11,483 nucleotides of DNA from SIG578 sp045655125 (GCA_045655125.1 JAZOOR010000042.1:1-11483), one strand, 5' to 3'. Shown: positions 1 through 6,397, counted from the first letter of the stretch. Notes: a model not told the origin generated them from the sequence alone. Numbers and translations are program-made.

Positions 1-37
1 AAAGAAAAAAGGAGAGGTTAAATTAACCTCTCCTTTT
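1..37 (-). terminator. Intrinsic terminator of rpmB
   Basis: An 11-bp perfect inverted repeat (GGAGAGGTTAA at 11-21 and its complement at 23-33) is extended by A/T pairs on both sides. Read leftward it is followed by a T-rich run, TTTTTTCTTT, to the window edge. It lies 15 bp past the rpmB stop codon, so it most likely ends that transcript. The plus-strand side also has a short TTTT, so weak action in the other direction is possible. Confidence 0.85.
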
Positions 38-52
38 AAATGTTTAACTAAA

Positions 53-241
53 TTAGATAGCGCGGGTAACCTTGCCGGAACGCAGGCAACGGCTGCAAAC
101 GTGGATGTGGCAGGGTTTGCCGTCAACGATAGCCTTAACTCTCATAACATTGGGCTTCCAGGTTCTGTTAGCTCTTCTGTGAGAGTGGGAAACTTTAATT
201 CCAAAGGTAACTCCTTTGTTGCAGATATCGCATTTTGCCAT
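53..241 (-). CDS. rpmB: 50S ribosomal protein L28 (zinc-ribbon form)
   Basis: This is the large-subunit ribosomal protein L28, 62 residues, the normal length for the family. The conserved stretch SHSHRRANRTWKPN lies at residues 18-31, and the basic tail RSGKVTRA is typical. Two cysteine pairs are present, Cys4-x-x-Cys7 and Cys49-x-x-Cys52. This is therefore the C+ form, which binds a structural zinc; some bacteria also carry a cysteine-free paralogue used under zinc limitation. The start is supported by AAGGAGGTG ending 7 nt before the ATG. It is a single-gene transcript read leftward, with a promoter at 339-367 and a terminator at 1-37. A hairpin lies in its leader (273-308). The identification is secure. 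Confidence 0.97.
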   Translation of the reverse strand: MAKCDICNKGVTFGIKVSHSHRRANRTWKPNVMRVKAIVDGKPCHIHVCSRCLRSGKVTRAI

Positions 242-267
242 GAAAATGCACCTCCTTGATGCGTTTT

Positions 268-308
268 AAAAAGCCGCAGCTTTTATATTTTTTTATATAA
301 GCCGCGGC
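268..308 (-). promoter_or_regulatory. Terminator-like hairpin in the rpmB leader
   Basis: Read leftward, GCCGCGGCTT (308-299) pairs with AAGCTGCGGC (282-273), giving 10 bp with one G-U pair. An AT-rich upper part (TATA/TATA) follows, and five T residues come directly after the stem (272-268). It lies between the predicted rpmB promoter and the rpmB ribosome binding site, so every rpmB transcript should contain it. The shape is that of an attenuator. The T-run is short, so it could instead be an RNA-stability or protein-binding hairpin. No alternative anti-terminator is obvious to me. Confidence 0.5.
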
Positions 309-338
309 GGAAACTTACATCGCGACATTAACATTGAT

Positions 339-367
339 ATTTTATCAAATATATTTTCTAAAATCAA
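339..367 (-). promoter_or_regulatory. Sigma-A promoter of rpmB
   Basis: The minus strand carries TTGATT (-35, 367-362), a 17-bp spacer and TAAAAT (-10, 344-339). Transcription would start near 331, giving a leader of about 90 nt before the rpmB ATG. Confidence 0.75.
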
Positions 368-369
368 GT

Positions 370-567
370 CTTTTTTAAAATTTTTTTAATTTATGATTAG
401 TATTTTTGATAAAATTATAAATTTAAGAATATTTCATTCTGCTACTGCCAAATATGTTTTTAGCTTTAGCTCCCAAATTTATTGTATACTATTACTAAAT
501 ATACGCAAATAACAACAGAAGTATCTATGCATTATGTATGTGCAATATAGTAATTTGCTTAGAAAAT
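370..567. other. AT-rich divergent intergenic region
   Basis: This stretch separates the leftward rpmB promoter from the rightward promoter at 568-596. It is very AT-rich and holds no open reading frame with a ribosome binding site, no strong hairpin and no tRNA. I see no recognisable feature beyond the two flanking promoters. Confidence 0.6.
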
Positions 568-596
568 TTGATTTTTGAGATGAAAACGTGTATAAT
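568..596 (+). promoter_or_regulatory. Sigma-A promoter of the SpoIID-like gene
   Basis: TTGATT (568-573), a 17-bp spacer and a perfect TATAAT (591-596) lie about 50 bp before the ATG. This looks like a vegetative promoter rather than a sporulation-sigma promoter. Confidence 0.8.
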
Positions 597-648
597 GATA
601 CTGAATTGATTTAAACACGGTGTAACTTTCACAAAAAAGGAGAATCGT

Positions 649-2010
649 ATGAAGTCAAGTTTCAAAATATCTATTGCGGCGATTGGCCTTGTTGCCTCGG
701 TGCTGCTTAGTGCCGCGGTGTCACCTGCGGCACAAAAGGTCGCTTCAATAGATTATATCGTTGAGGAAACCAATGCTACTTTAGGGCAGAATGAATTCTT
801 CGAGGAAATCGAAACTATCGAAATCAATAATGATTATGAGCTACTCGAAATTAAGGATGAGGCTATTCGTCCCACCGAAGTCAAAAAGAAGCCTGCCACA
901 AACTCTAGTAAACCAACAAGCTCGCAGACAACAAGCTCGCAAAAACCGAGCTCTCAGCAGCAAGGCTCTCAAAATTCGAGCTCACAGACAACGAGCTCAC
1001 AACAGCCAAGTTCACAGCAGCAGAGTTCTCAGCCAAGCTCTCAGCAAAGTTCACAAACTCCTTCTTCGGATAATACCATAACACCGCCTTCCTCGGCGGC
1101 GGGTGCGCACACAACGTTTTTTAATATGCTTCCGCTTAATGTTGATACACCTACGCCGGCACCAACTGTTAATTATCTTTCAAATACCGTTGCTCCAACG
1201 CATAGTGATTCATCGGGCGAGGTGCTCAAATTTAAGTCAGGCTCAACTACCTATAGCCTTCCTGTTAAGGAAGCGCTCAAACACGTGGTTGCCAATGAAA
1301 TGAACAACGCTATGACACTTGAAGCAATAAAGGCTCAGGTTGTGGCAAGTCACACCTATATAAAATACTATAATGATAATGGCTCTATTCCGTCAGTTGG
1401 TTATAAAAGCACCATTCCGAGCAAGGTAAATCAGGCGGTCGAAGAGGTTTATAATATTATTATGACCTATAATGGTAAGGCTATTTACTCGCCGTACCAT
1501 GCCTGCTCTGCGGGAAGCACTCAGTCTTCTAAAGAGGTTTGGGGCGGTGCGAGAGCATATCTTGTGGCTGTAGAGAGTAAATATGATTATCTGGCAGACA
1601 CAGCACAGTCAAAGAAAGTTTATAAAGTTAATAAAACAATTTCAGAGGCAAAGGTCAAGGCGGAGATTCAAGACCATCTCGGTGTTACACCGTCAGGCGA
1701 CCCGTCAACCTGGTTTCAGTTCCACGATAAGAATAATAGTGCCTATACAAGTGGAAATTATGTAAATAAGATAACTATTGCGGGCAAGACCACAACCGGC
1801 AAAAATGTCAGAAGCATTTTTGGCCTGAGAAGTGCTTGCTTTGATGTTAAGTATTCAAATGGTAATTTCGTTTTCACCACCAAGGGTTATGGACACGGAG
1901 TCGGAATGAGCCAGTGGGGCGCGCATTTCTATGCTATAAAACAGGGCTGGAACTTTGAGAAAATTGTATGCCATTATTATAAAGGTGTAACACTTGCAAA
2001 AGTAGCATAG
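649..2010 (+). CDS. Secreted SpoIID/LytB-domain peptidoglycan lytic enzyme
   Basis: This protein of 453 residues is predicted to be exported. Residues 1-29 form a signal peptide (MKSS, hydrophobic AAIGLVASVLL, then Ala-rich up to about Gln29). An acidic segment (39-71) is followed by a low-complexity Ser/Gln/Thr/Pro linker (about 85-150), which probably spans or anchors in the wall. The C-terminal half (about 190-450) is a SpoIID/LytB domain. In its characterised members (SpoIID) this domain is a lytic transglycosylase that cuts denuded glycan strands. Visible hallmarks are Glu217 in VVANEMNNAM, at the position of the SpoIID catalytic glutamate; EAIKAQVVASHTY (225-237); YHACSAGSTQSS (283-294); EVWGG (296-300); and GYGHGVGMSQWGA (413-425). 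The long linker and sigma-A promoter argue for a vegetative wall enzyme rather than SpoIID itself. The start is supported by AAAAAGGAG 7 nt upstream. Substrate and timing are inferred. Confidence 0.88.
   Translation: MKSSFKISIAAIGLVASVLLSAAVSPAAQKVASIDYIVEETNATLGQNEFFEEIETIEINNDYELLEIKDEAIRPTEVKKKPATNSSKPTSSQTTSSQKPSSQQQGSQNSSSQTTSSQQPSSQQQSSQPSSQQSSQTPSSDNTITPPSSAAGAHTTFFNMLPLNVDTPTPAPTVNYLSNTVAPTHSDSSGEVLKFKSGSTTYSLPVKEALKHVVANEMNNAMTLEAIKAQVVASHTYIKYYNDNGSIPSVGYKSTIPSKVNQAVEEVYNIIMTYNGKAIYSPYHACSAGSTQSSKEVWGGARAYLVAVESKYDYLADTAQSKKVYKVNKTISEAKVKAEIQDHLGVTPSGDPSTWFQFHDKNNSAYTSGNYVNKITIAGKTTTGKNVRSIFGLRSACFDVKYSNGNFVFTTKGYGHGVGMSQWGAHFYAIKQGWNFEKIVCHYYKGVTLAKVA
901..1068 (+). repeat. Degenerate Ser-Ser-Gln coding repeat
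   Basis: In-frame low-complexity DNA encodes residues 85-140 of the SpoIID-like protein. The units are variants of SSQ, SSQTT, PSSQQQ and SSQPS. The DNA repeats (for example AGCTCGCAGACAAC and AGCTCACAGACAAC) are similar but not identical, so copy number may vary between strains. Confidence 0.8.
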
Positions 2011-2019
2011 CTTTTTAAG

Positions 2020-2053
2020 AAAAATCCTCTGCATAAATGCTTAGGGGATTTTT
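2020..2053 (+). terminator. Terminator after the SpoIID-like gene
   Basis: AAAAATCCTCT pairs with AGGGGATTTTT, with an inner GCAT/ATGC stem and an AA loop. The 3' arm supplies the T-run. It lies 10 bp past the stop codon and 31 bp before alr, with no clear promoter after it. Confidence 0.8.
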
Positions 2054-2084
2054 CATTATCAAAATTTAAAGGGACTGAACTTAT

Positions 2085-3185
2085 ATGCTGAAAAAGACAA
2101 CTGCATTTGTAAGTCTTGAAAACATCGAGCATAATCTAAATATTATAAAATCAAAGCTTTCTCAGGAAACTGAAGTTATGGCTGTAGTAAAGTCCGATGC
2201 ATATGGACACGGGGCGGTAGAGGTTTCAAAGAAACTGTATTCACTCGGCGTGCGTTATTTTGGAGTTGCCTGTATTTCTGAGGCGCTTGAGGTGCGTGAG
2301 GCGTTGCCGGACTGTGAAATTCTCATTCTCGGATTTACCCACCCATCTGATGCTGAGATTCTTTCGGATAATAATATAACTCAAGCTCTGTATGGAACAG
2401 AGTTTGCAAAAGAACTTTCTGGGAACGCTCAGAAATGCGGCAAAACAGTAAAAACCCACCTTATATTTGATACGGGTATGGGCAGAATAGGATTTACAGA
2501 TTCGTGCGATGCAATATGGGCGGCAAAGCTTCCCGGAATAGAGGTTTTGGGAGCGTTTACCCATTTTTCATGCGCTGATATGCTCGATGAGAACGGAAAA
2601 GAGTATACCGCAAAACAGTACAAAAAATTCTGTTCGTTTTTAAAGGATGTTGAGGATGCGGGAATAAAACTCGGACTCCGCCACTGCTCAAACAGCGCTG
2701 CTATATTCAGATTTCCCGAGTATCAGCTTGATATGGTAAGGGTGGGAATTGCGCTTTATGGAATGTGCCCTAATTCTCAGGATAAACAAAGCTATACAGG
2801 TCTTAAGCCTGCAATGCAGCTCAAAGCGCCGATTTCACACATAAAATCTGTAAGTAAAGGCGACAGTATAAGCTACGGAGCAGCATTTACCGCGGATAAG
2901 AATATGCGTATTGCAACTATTCCCTGCGGATATGGTGACGGGTATCACCGAGCCTGCGGAGCGGGTAGTGTGAGCATCTGTGGAAAACGCGCCAAAATAG
3001 TGGGCAGAATATGTATGGACCAGATGATGATAGATGTAACCGATATTCCACAGGCGCAGTTTTTATCTGATACTGAGCTTATAGGAAACGATGTTACGGC
3101 AGACGAGCTTGCACAGCTTATCGGAACTATAAATTATCAGATTACCTGTGATGTTTCAAAACGCGTTGAAAGAGTCTATAAATAA
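2085..3185 (+). CDS. alr: Alanine racemase (PLP-dependent)
   Basis: It interconverts L- and D-alanine, supplying D-Ala for peptidoglycan, in the cytoplasm. The 366-residue length matches the family. Visible hallmarks are the PLP-lysine motif AVVKSDAYGHG with Lys36; the active-site Arg region DTGMGRIGF (129-137); RHCSNSAA (199-206); DMVRVGIALYG (216-226); the second catalytic base Tyr264 in SISYGAAF; RIATIPCGYGDGY (275-287); GRICMDQMMIDVTD (307-320); and the C-terminal SKRVERVYK. The N-terminal PLP barrel and C-terminal beta domain are both complete. Serine racemases of the VanT/Alr group are close relatives, so L-serine use cannot be excluded. AAAGGGA lies 10 nt before the ATG, a modest ribosome binding site. 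The gene is 74 bp after the SpoIID-like gene in the same direction with a terminator between them, and no consensus promoter of its own is obvious. Confidence 0.95.
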   Translation: MLKKTTAFVSLENIEHNLNIIKSKLSQETEVMAVVKSDAYGHGAVEVSKKLYSLGVRYFGVACISEALEVREALPDCEILILGFTHPSDAEILSDNNITQALYGTEFAKELSGNAQKCGKTVKTHLIFDTGMGRIGFTDSCDAIWAAKLPGIEVLGAFTHFSCADMLDENGKEYTAKQYKKFCSFLKDVEDAGIKLGLRHCSNSAAIFRFPEYQLDMVRVGIALYGMCPNSQDKQSYTGLKPAMQLKAPISHIKSVSKGDSISYGAAFTADKNMRIATIPCGYGDGYHRACGAGSVSICGKRAKIVGRICMDQMMIDVTDIPQAQFLSDTELIGNDVTADELAQLIGTINYQITCDVSKRVERVYK

Positions 3186-3190
3186 ATTAG

Positions 3191-3220
3191 CGCCGAGCTT
3201 TAAAGCTCGGCGCATTTCTT
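3191..3220. terminator. Shared terminator between alr and the dehydrogenase gene
   Basis: A perfect 12-bp palindrome, GCGCCGAGCTTT and its complement (3191-3214), lies between two converging genes, 5 bp after the alr stop and 8 bp before the dehydrogenase stop. Both exits are T-rich (ATTTCTTCATT rightward, TAATTTATTT leftward), so it probably serves both transcripts. Confidence 0.8.
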
Positions 3221-3222
3221 CA

Positions 3223-4185
3223 TTACAAATTATTTACAACATTCTGAGGAACACCGTCAAGATAACATTTGAGGTTTTCTATCGCGATGTCCATAAGCCG
3301 TTGCCTTGTTTCTAATGGTGCCCAGGCAATATGCGGAGTAATAACACAGTTTGGGGCATCCTTTAGGGGACAGGAGTCCTGCATAGGCTCGTGACATAGA
3401 ACGTCAAGCGCTGCTGCAGCAATATTCCCATCTCTAAGCGCATTCGCGAGCGCCTGCTCGTTTACAACAGGGCCGCGCGATGAGTTTATAAGCATAGCGT
3501 GCGGGCGCATAAGTGAGAGCTGCTCTGCACCGATGAGATTTTGTGTTGCAGCGGTAAGAGGGCAGTGCAACGAAACAAAATCTGAGTTTTCAAGCAAAGT
3601 ATTTAAGTCAACGAACTTAAGACTACTGCTTTCAAACTGAGGATAGATTGTCCTTGAATAAACAAGTACGTTCATTTCAAAGGCTTTTGCAATTTTCGCA
3701 ACAGCCTTTCCGATAGCTCCGAAGCCCACTATACCGAGGGTTTTTCCTGCAAGCTCGTAGAGCGGCGCAATGCGGTAGGAAAAGGTGTCGGAGCTTATCC
3801 AACTGCCATTCTTAACACTTTCGCCGTGCTCATAAACCTTGCTGCAGTAATTTAATATGCAGGCAAAAACATACTGTGCAACCGCGTTTGTGGAATAAGC
3901 GGGGATATTGCAGACAGTAATTCCGCGGCTTGTAGCAGCCTCAAGGTCAATGATGTTGTAGCCTGTTGCCATAATAAGCACCAGCCGCATAGATGGGCAG
4001 GCGTCCATTACATCTTTTGTTAAAAGAACCTTGTTGGTGATAACAACATCGCTGTTGCCGATGCGCTCAACAACCTTGTCGTGAGGGGTGTTTTCGTAAA
4101 TAGTTACCTCTCCAAAGGCTTTAAAGGAATCATAACTCAGGTCATCAGCGGCAAGTGCCTTGCCGTCTAAAATAACGATTTTCAT
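3223..4185 (-). CDS. NAD-dependent D-2-hydroxyacid dehydrogenase, glycerate dehydrogenase/hydroxypyruvate reductase type
   Basis: This cytoplasmic oxidoreductase interconverts a D-2-hydroxyacid and the 2-keto acid with NAD(H). Its 320 residues match the family. The split N-terminal catalytic domain includes MATGYNIID (72-80). The Rossmann domain starts at LAGKTLGIVGFGAIG, with the dinucleotide motif Gly154-x-Gly-x-x-Gly159. The active-site triad is visible as Arg237 in NSSRGPVVNE, Glu266 in LCHEPM and His285 in TPHIAWAPLETRQR. The PHxAW motif and overall pattern resemble HprA-type hydroxypyruvate reductases (D-glycerate/hydroxypyruvate) more than LdhA or SerA, but the substrate is inferred. 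AAGGAG lies 8 nt before the ATG. It is a single gene with its own promoter (4222-4250). Confidence 0.88.
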   Translation of the reverse strand: MKIVILDGKALAADDLSYDSFKAFGEVTIYENTPHDKVVERIGNSDVVITNKVLLTKDVMDACPSMRLVLIMATGYNIIDLEAATSRGITVCNIPAYSTNAVAQYVFACILNYCSKVYEHGESVKNGSWISSDTFSYRIAPLYELAGKTLGIVGFGAIGKAVAKIAKAFEMNVLVYSRTIYPQFESSSLKFVDLNTLLENSDFVSLHCPLTAATQNLIGAEQLSLMRPHAMLINSSRGPVVNEQALANALRDGNIAAAALDVLCHEPMQDSCPLKDAPNCVITPHIAWAPLETRQRLMDIAIENLKCYLDGVPQNVVNNL

Positions 4186-4221
4186 AAAGAAAATCTCCTT
4201 TGTATTTAATGTATATGTTGT

Positions 4222-4250
4222 ATTTTACCACGCATCTAAACAAAAGTCAA
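4222..4250 (-). promoter_or_regulatory. Sigma-A promoter of the dehydrogenase gene
   Basis: The minus strand carries TTGACT (4250-4245), a 17-bp spacer and TAAAAT (4227-4222). The leader before the ATG is about 30 nt. Confidence 0.8.
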
Positions 4251-4274
4251 TTTAATAAAATGGCGCGGTTTTAA

Positions 4275-4303
4275 TTGACAAACTTCAATTTGTGTAGTAA
4301 TAT
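4275..4303 (+). promoter_or_regulatory. Promoter of tRNA-Arg(CCT)
   Basis: A consensus TTGACA (4275-4280), a 17-bp spacer and TAATAT (4298-4303) lie 16 bp before the mature tRNA 5' end. This is a typical strong stable-RNA arrangement. Confidence 0.85.
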
Positions 4304-4318
4304 ATTTTAGTAATTTAC

Positions 4319-4393
4319 GCCCCCTTAGTTAAATGGATATAATAAACCCCTCCTAAGGGTTAGTTATGCGTTCGATTCGCGTAGGGGGTGCCA
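4319..4393 (+). tRNA. tRNA-Arg, anticodon CCT
   Basis: It folds as a full cloverleaf. The acceptor is GCCCCCT/AGGGGGT, with a G1-U72 wobble as its first pair. The anticodon stem is AACCC/GGGTT around the loop CTCCTAA, with the anticodon at 4352-4354. The T arm is ATGCG/CGCGT with loop TTCGATT. The discriminator is G and CCA is encoded (4391-4393). It reads AGG codons. It stands alone, with its own promoter and terminator, away from the tRNA operon at the right end. Confidence 0.95.
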
Positions 4394-4396
4394 AAA

Positions 4397-4428
4397 AAAA
4401 TCCCGTCCTCATAGGAGAGCGGGATTTT
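4397..4428 (+). terminator. Terminator of tRNA-Arg(CCT)
   Basis: AAAATCCCG pairs with CGGGATTTT, with an inner TCCT/AGGA helix. It begins 3 nt after the encoded CCA and ends in TTTT. Confidence 0.85.
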
Positions 4429-4600
4429 GCTTATTACTGCTTTATTTTTGCCTCAAGGAAATATGAATGGGATTTTATGAAGTAATAAGCAATAAGTTAG
4501 ACACTGCGTTGCTGCGCCCGTTCCTTATTAATTCATTAAAATGGGAATACTATAGTAAAAGAGGGATAGATGGCTTTTAATTTAAACTTATAAAAATGTA
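4429..4600. other. Intergenic stretch without a recognised gene
   Basis: No reading frame with a ribosome binding site is visible. It contains AAGTAATAAGCAATA (4480-4494), which matches 14 of 15 bases of a minus-strand segment at 10463-10477. A 9-bp inverted repeat, GCTTATTAC (4429-4437) and GTAATAAGC (4482-4490), is also present. These may be the remains of a dispersed repeat. Confidence 0.4.
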
Positions 4601-4629
4601 TTGAAAACTTAATTCAAATAAGTTATAAT
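4601..4629 (+). promoter_or_regulatory. Sigma-A promoter of the aminotransferase gene
   Basis: TTGAAA (4601-4606), a 17-bp spacer and a perfect TATAAT (4624-4629) lie 37 bp before the ATG. Confidence 0.85.
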
Positions 4630-4666
4630 AACAATATGCTTTGTATTAGTAAAAAGGAGAAAAAAT

Positions 4667-5878
4667 ATGATTGAACGCGCGCTTAAGCTTGAACACGTGC
4701 ATTCTGATATACGCGGTCCGCTATACACCGAGGCTCAGCGAATGATGAAAGAGGGGACAGACGTTCTTCGTCTAAACACAGGAAACCCTGCGACATTTGG
4801 TTTTACTATGCCCGATAGTGTACGCAATGCGCTTTTAAATAATGCCGACAAGGCAGTTGCCTACTGTGACCTTAAGGGTATGCCCGAGGCTCGTGAAGCA
4901 ATATGTAAATACCATCTTTCCAAAGGAATTGTGGGTATCACTCCTGATGATATTTATATCGGAAACGGTGTCAGCGAACTTGTTTCAATGGCTCTTACCG
5001 CGCTACTCAACCCTGGCGATGAGCTTTTAATGCCTGCTCCTAGCTATTCTTTATGGAGTAACTCGGCTTATATTGCAGGAGGAAAGCCTGTTTTTTACAC
5101 CTGCGATGAGAAATCTGACTGGTATCCCGATATCGAGGATATGAAAAAGAAGATTAGCTCTAAAACCCGCGCTATCGTTATCATAAACCCCAACAACCCC
5201 ACGGGTGCCACATATCCTAAGGAGATTCTTGAAAAGATTGTAAAGCTTGCAAAAGAACACAATCTTATCATTTTCTCTGATGAGATTTATGACCGTCTTA
5301 CTATGGATGGTGTTGAGCACATCTCCACCGCATCTCTTGCACCCGACCAGATTGTTATTACTATGAACGGACTTTCAAAGTCCCACTCTATTTGCGGTTT
5401 CCGTTGCGGCTGGATGGTAATCAGCGGAGCAAATGGCGAGGCTGATGACTATTTAGAGGGTGTTTTCCAGCTTGCAGCAATGCGTCTTTGCTCAAATGCA
5501 CTCACTCAGCTTGTTATTCCCGCAGCTCTAAATGACCCCGAGAGTACCAGCGCTATGGTTTCTCCCGGAGGTAGACTTTATGAGCAGCGCGAGGTTGCCA
5601 TGCGCGAGCTTGAAAAAATAGAGGGTGTTTCCTGTGTTAAAAATACAGCCTCCTTTTATGTGTTTCCTAAGCTTGACATTAAGAAATTCAATATTACGAG
5701 CGACAAAAAGTTTGCCTTTGACCTGCTGCACCAAAAGCACATTCTTATTGTTCCCGGCAGCGGCTTTGACTGGCAAACTCCTGACCATTTCCGCATAGTA
5801 ATGCTTCCTGAGCCGGAAAGGCTCGCGCAGGCTGTGCGCGATATCGGCGATTTCTTAAAAACTTACAGACAAGATTAA
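4667..5878 (+). CDS. alaA: Alanine aminotransferase, AlaA type (class I, PLP)
   Basis: This is a cytoplasmic fold-type I aminotransferase expected to make L-alanine from pyruvate with glutamate as amino donor. The 403-residue length and the sequence follow E. coli AlaA (YfbQ) closely from memory: KLEHVHSDIRGPLYTEA (8-24), LNTGNPATFGF (36-46), YCDLKGMPEAR (66-76), DIYIGNGVSEL (95-105), VIINPNNPTGA (171-181), IIFSDEIYDRL (201-211), and PGGRLYEQR (300-308). The Schiff-base lysine is Lys238 in NGLSKSHS, followed by GFRCGW (244-249). Arg376 in DHFRIV should bind the substrate carboxylate. AAAAAGGAG lies 7 nt before the ATG. It has its own promoter and terminator. Together with alr it could form the pyruvate to L-Ala to D-Ala route, although the two genes are not in one operon. 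Related AlaB or aspartate-type activity cannot be excluded. Confidence 0.93.
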   Translation: MIERALKLEHVHSDIRGPLYTEAQRMMKEGTDVLRLNTGNPATFGFTMPDSVRNALLNNADKAVAYCDLKGMPEAREAICKYHLSKGIVGITPDDIYIGNGVSELVSMALTALLNPGDELLMPAPSYSLWSNSAYIAGGKPVFYTCDEKSDWYPDIEDMKKKISSKTRAIVIINPNNPTGATYPKEILEKIVKLAKEHNLIIFSDEIYDRLTMDGVEHISTASLAPDQIVITMNGLSKSHSICGFRCGWMVISGANGEADDYLEGVFQLAAMRLCSNALTQLVIPAALNDPESTSAMVSPGGRLYEQREVAMRELEKIEGVSCVKNTASFYVFPKLDIKKFNITSDKKFAFDLLHQKHILIVPGSGFDWQTPDHFRIVMLPEPERLAQAVRDIGDFLKTYRQD

Positions 5879-5879
5879 A

Positions 5880-5914
5880 AAATCCGCCCAGAGAAACTCT
5901 GGGCGGTTCTTTTT
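5880..5914. terminator. Shared terminator, aminotransferase and small helical-protein gene
   Basis: CCGCCCAGAG (5884-5893) pairs perfectly with CTCTGGGCGG (5897-5906) across an AAA loop. TTCTTTTT follows rightward and ATTTTTTAA leftward. It lies between two converging genes, so it can end both transcripts. Confidence 0.9.
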
Positions 5915-6347
5915 AAAGATAACCTCTTATGTCGGCGGCTAAATCTGCCTCAAGGTTTATAAGACGCTTTGCAATGTCTTTGGAACGCTCGTCTGCTGCC
6001 GCGTACTTGTTAAGGTATCGGGCGAGTGACTTAACTCCCATATTGCAACCATCGGTCATAAGGTCTGCAATGGTGTTGTCGCTCTTATCAGTTGCCATTT
6101 TGAAATTGGTTTTTACCCAGCTCATACCCTGTGCGATGGGGTTGGGGTCCTTGCCGTCGTCATGGTATTCGTGCAGAAGCTTTTCAATATCGTCTGAGAG
6201 CACCTCGTGCTTGTCCTTGCAATCAGCAAGCTGTTTTTTAAGCTCCTCGCTTTCAACATCGGGCAGAACATCCTCGATGGACGAAACTCCCATTTTAACA
6301 CCTGCATCACACTCGCGGAGCAGTTTTATAGTGTCCTTTTCTATCAT
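5913..6347 (-). CDS. Conserved-looking helical protein of unknown function (ferritin-like/DUF2383-like bundle?)
   Basis: This is a 144-residue soluble, acidic protein without a signal peptide or membrane segment. Its charge pattern suggests about four long helices (about 3-25, 33-62, 89-113 and 115-142), as in a four-helix bundle. The linker KDPNPIAQGMSWVKT (66-80) and ADLMTDGCNMGVKSL (94-108) look like conserved features. His47, His59, His62 and several Glu/Asp could bind metal, but a complete di-iron motif (ExxH pairs) is not evident. The overall pattern recalls DUF2383/PA2169-type ferritin-like proteins, which is a tentative assignment. AAGGAGG lies 7 nt before the ATG and TATAAT about 30 bp upstream. 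It stands alone between TrmO and a shared terminator. Function unknown. Confidence 0.75.
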   Translation of the reverse strand: MIEKDTIKLLRECDAGVKMGVSSIEDVLPDVESEELKKQLADCKDKHEVLSDDIEKLLHEYHDDGKDPNPIAQGMSWVKTNFKMATDKSDNTIADLMTDGCNMGVKSLARYLNKYAAADERSKDIAKRLINLEADLAADIRGYL

Positions 6348-6376
6348 ATAATTACCTCCTTATTTACCTTATTTTA

Positions 6377-6382
6377 ATTATA
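6377..6382 (-). promoter_or_regulatory. -10 element of the helical-protein gene
   Basis: The minus strand reads GGGGGTATAATTAAAA about 30 bp before the ATG. The -10 is perfect, but the -35 at 17-18 bp is poor. This could mean a weak or activator-dependent promoter. The site is close to the terminator of trmO. Confidence 0.5.
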
Positions 6383-6397
6383 CCCCCTTTATAAATA

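Noticed and set aside
791..1303. Shifted frames inside the SpoIID-like gene.
   Set aside because: They overlap a well-supported coding frame. They stay open because of the low-complexity SSQ-coding DNA and have no start signals.
4319..4393. An attachment site for a mobile element at tRNA-Arg.
   Set aside because: No integrase gene, no second copy of the tRNA 3' end in the window, and ordinary housekeeping genes on both sides.
5929..6351. A 140-codon plus-strand frame rich in Ser and Leu.
   Set aside because: It lies exactly opposite the helical-protein gene, has no ribosome binding site, and its composition is what the complement of that gene would give.
6377..6390. A possible general-stress (sigma-B-like) promoter, from GGGTAT near the -10 of the helical-protein gene.
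   Set aside because: No matching GTTT-type -35 at the right spacing, and sigma-B is usually absent from Clostridia of this kind.
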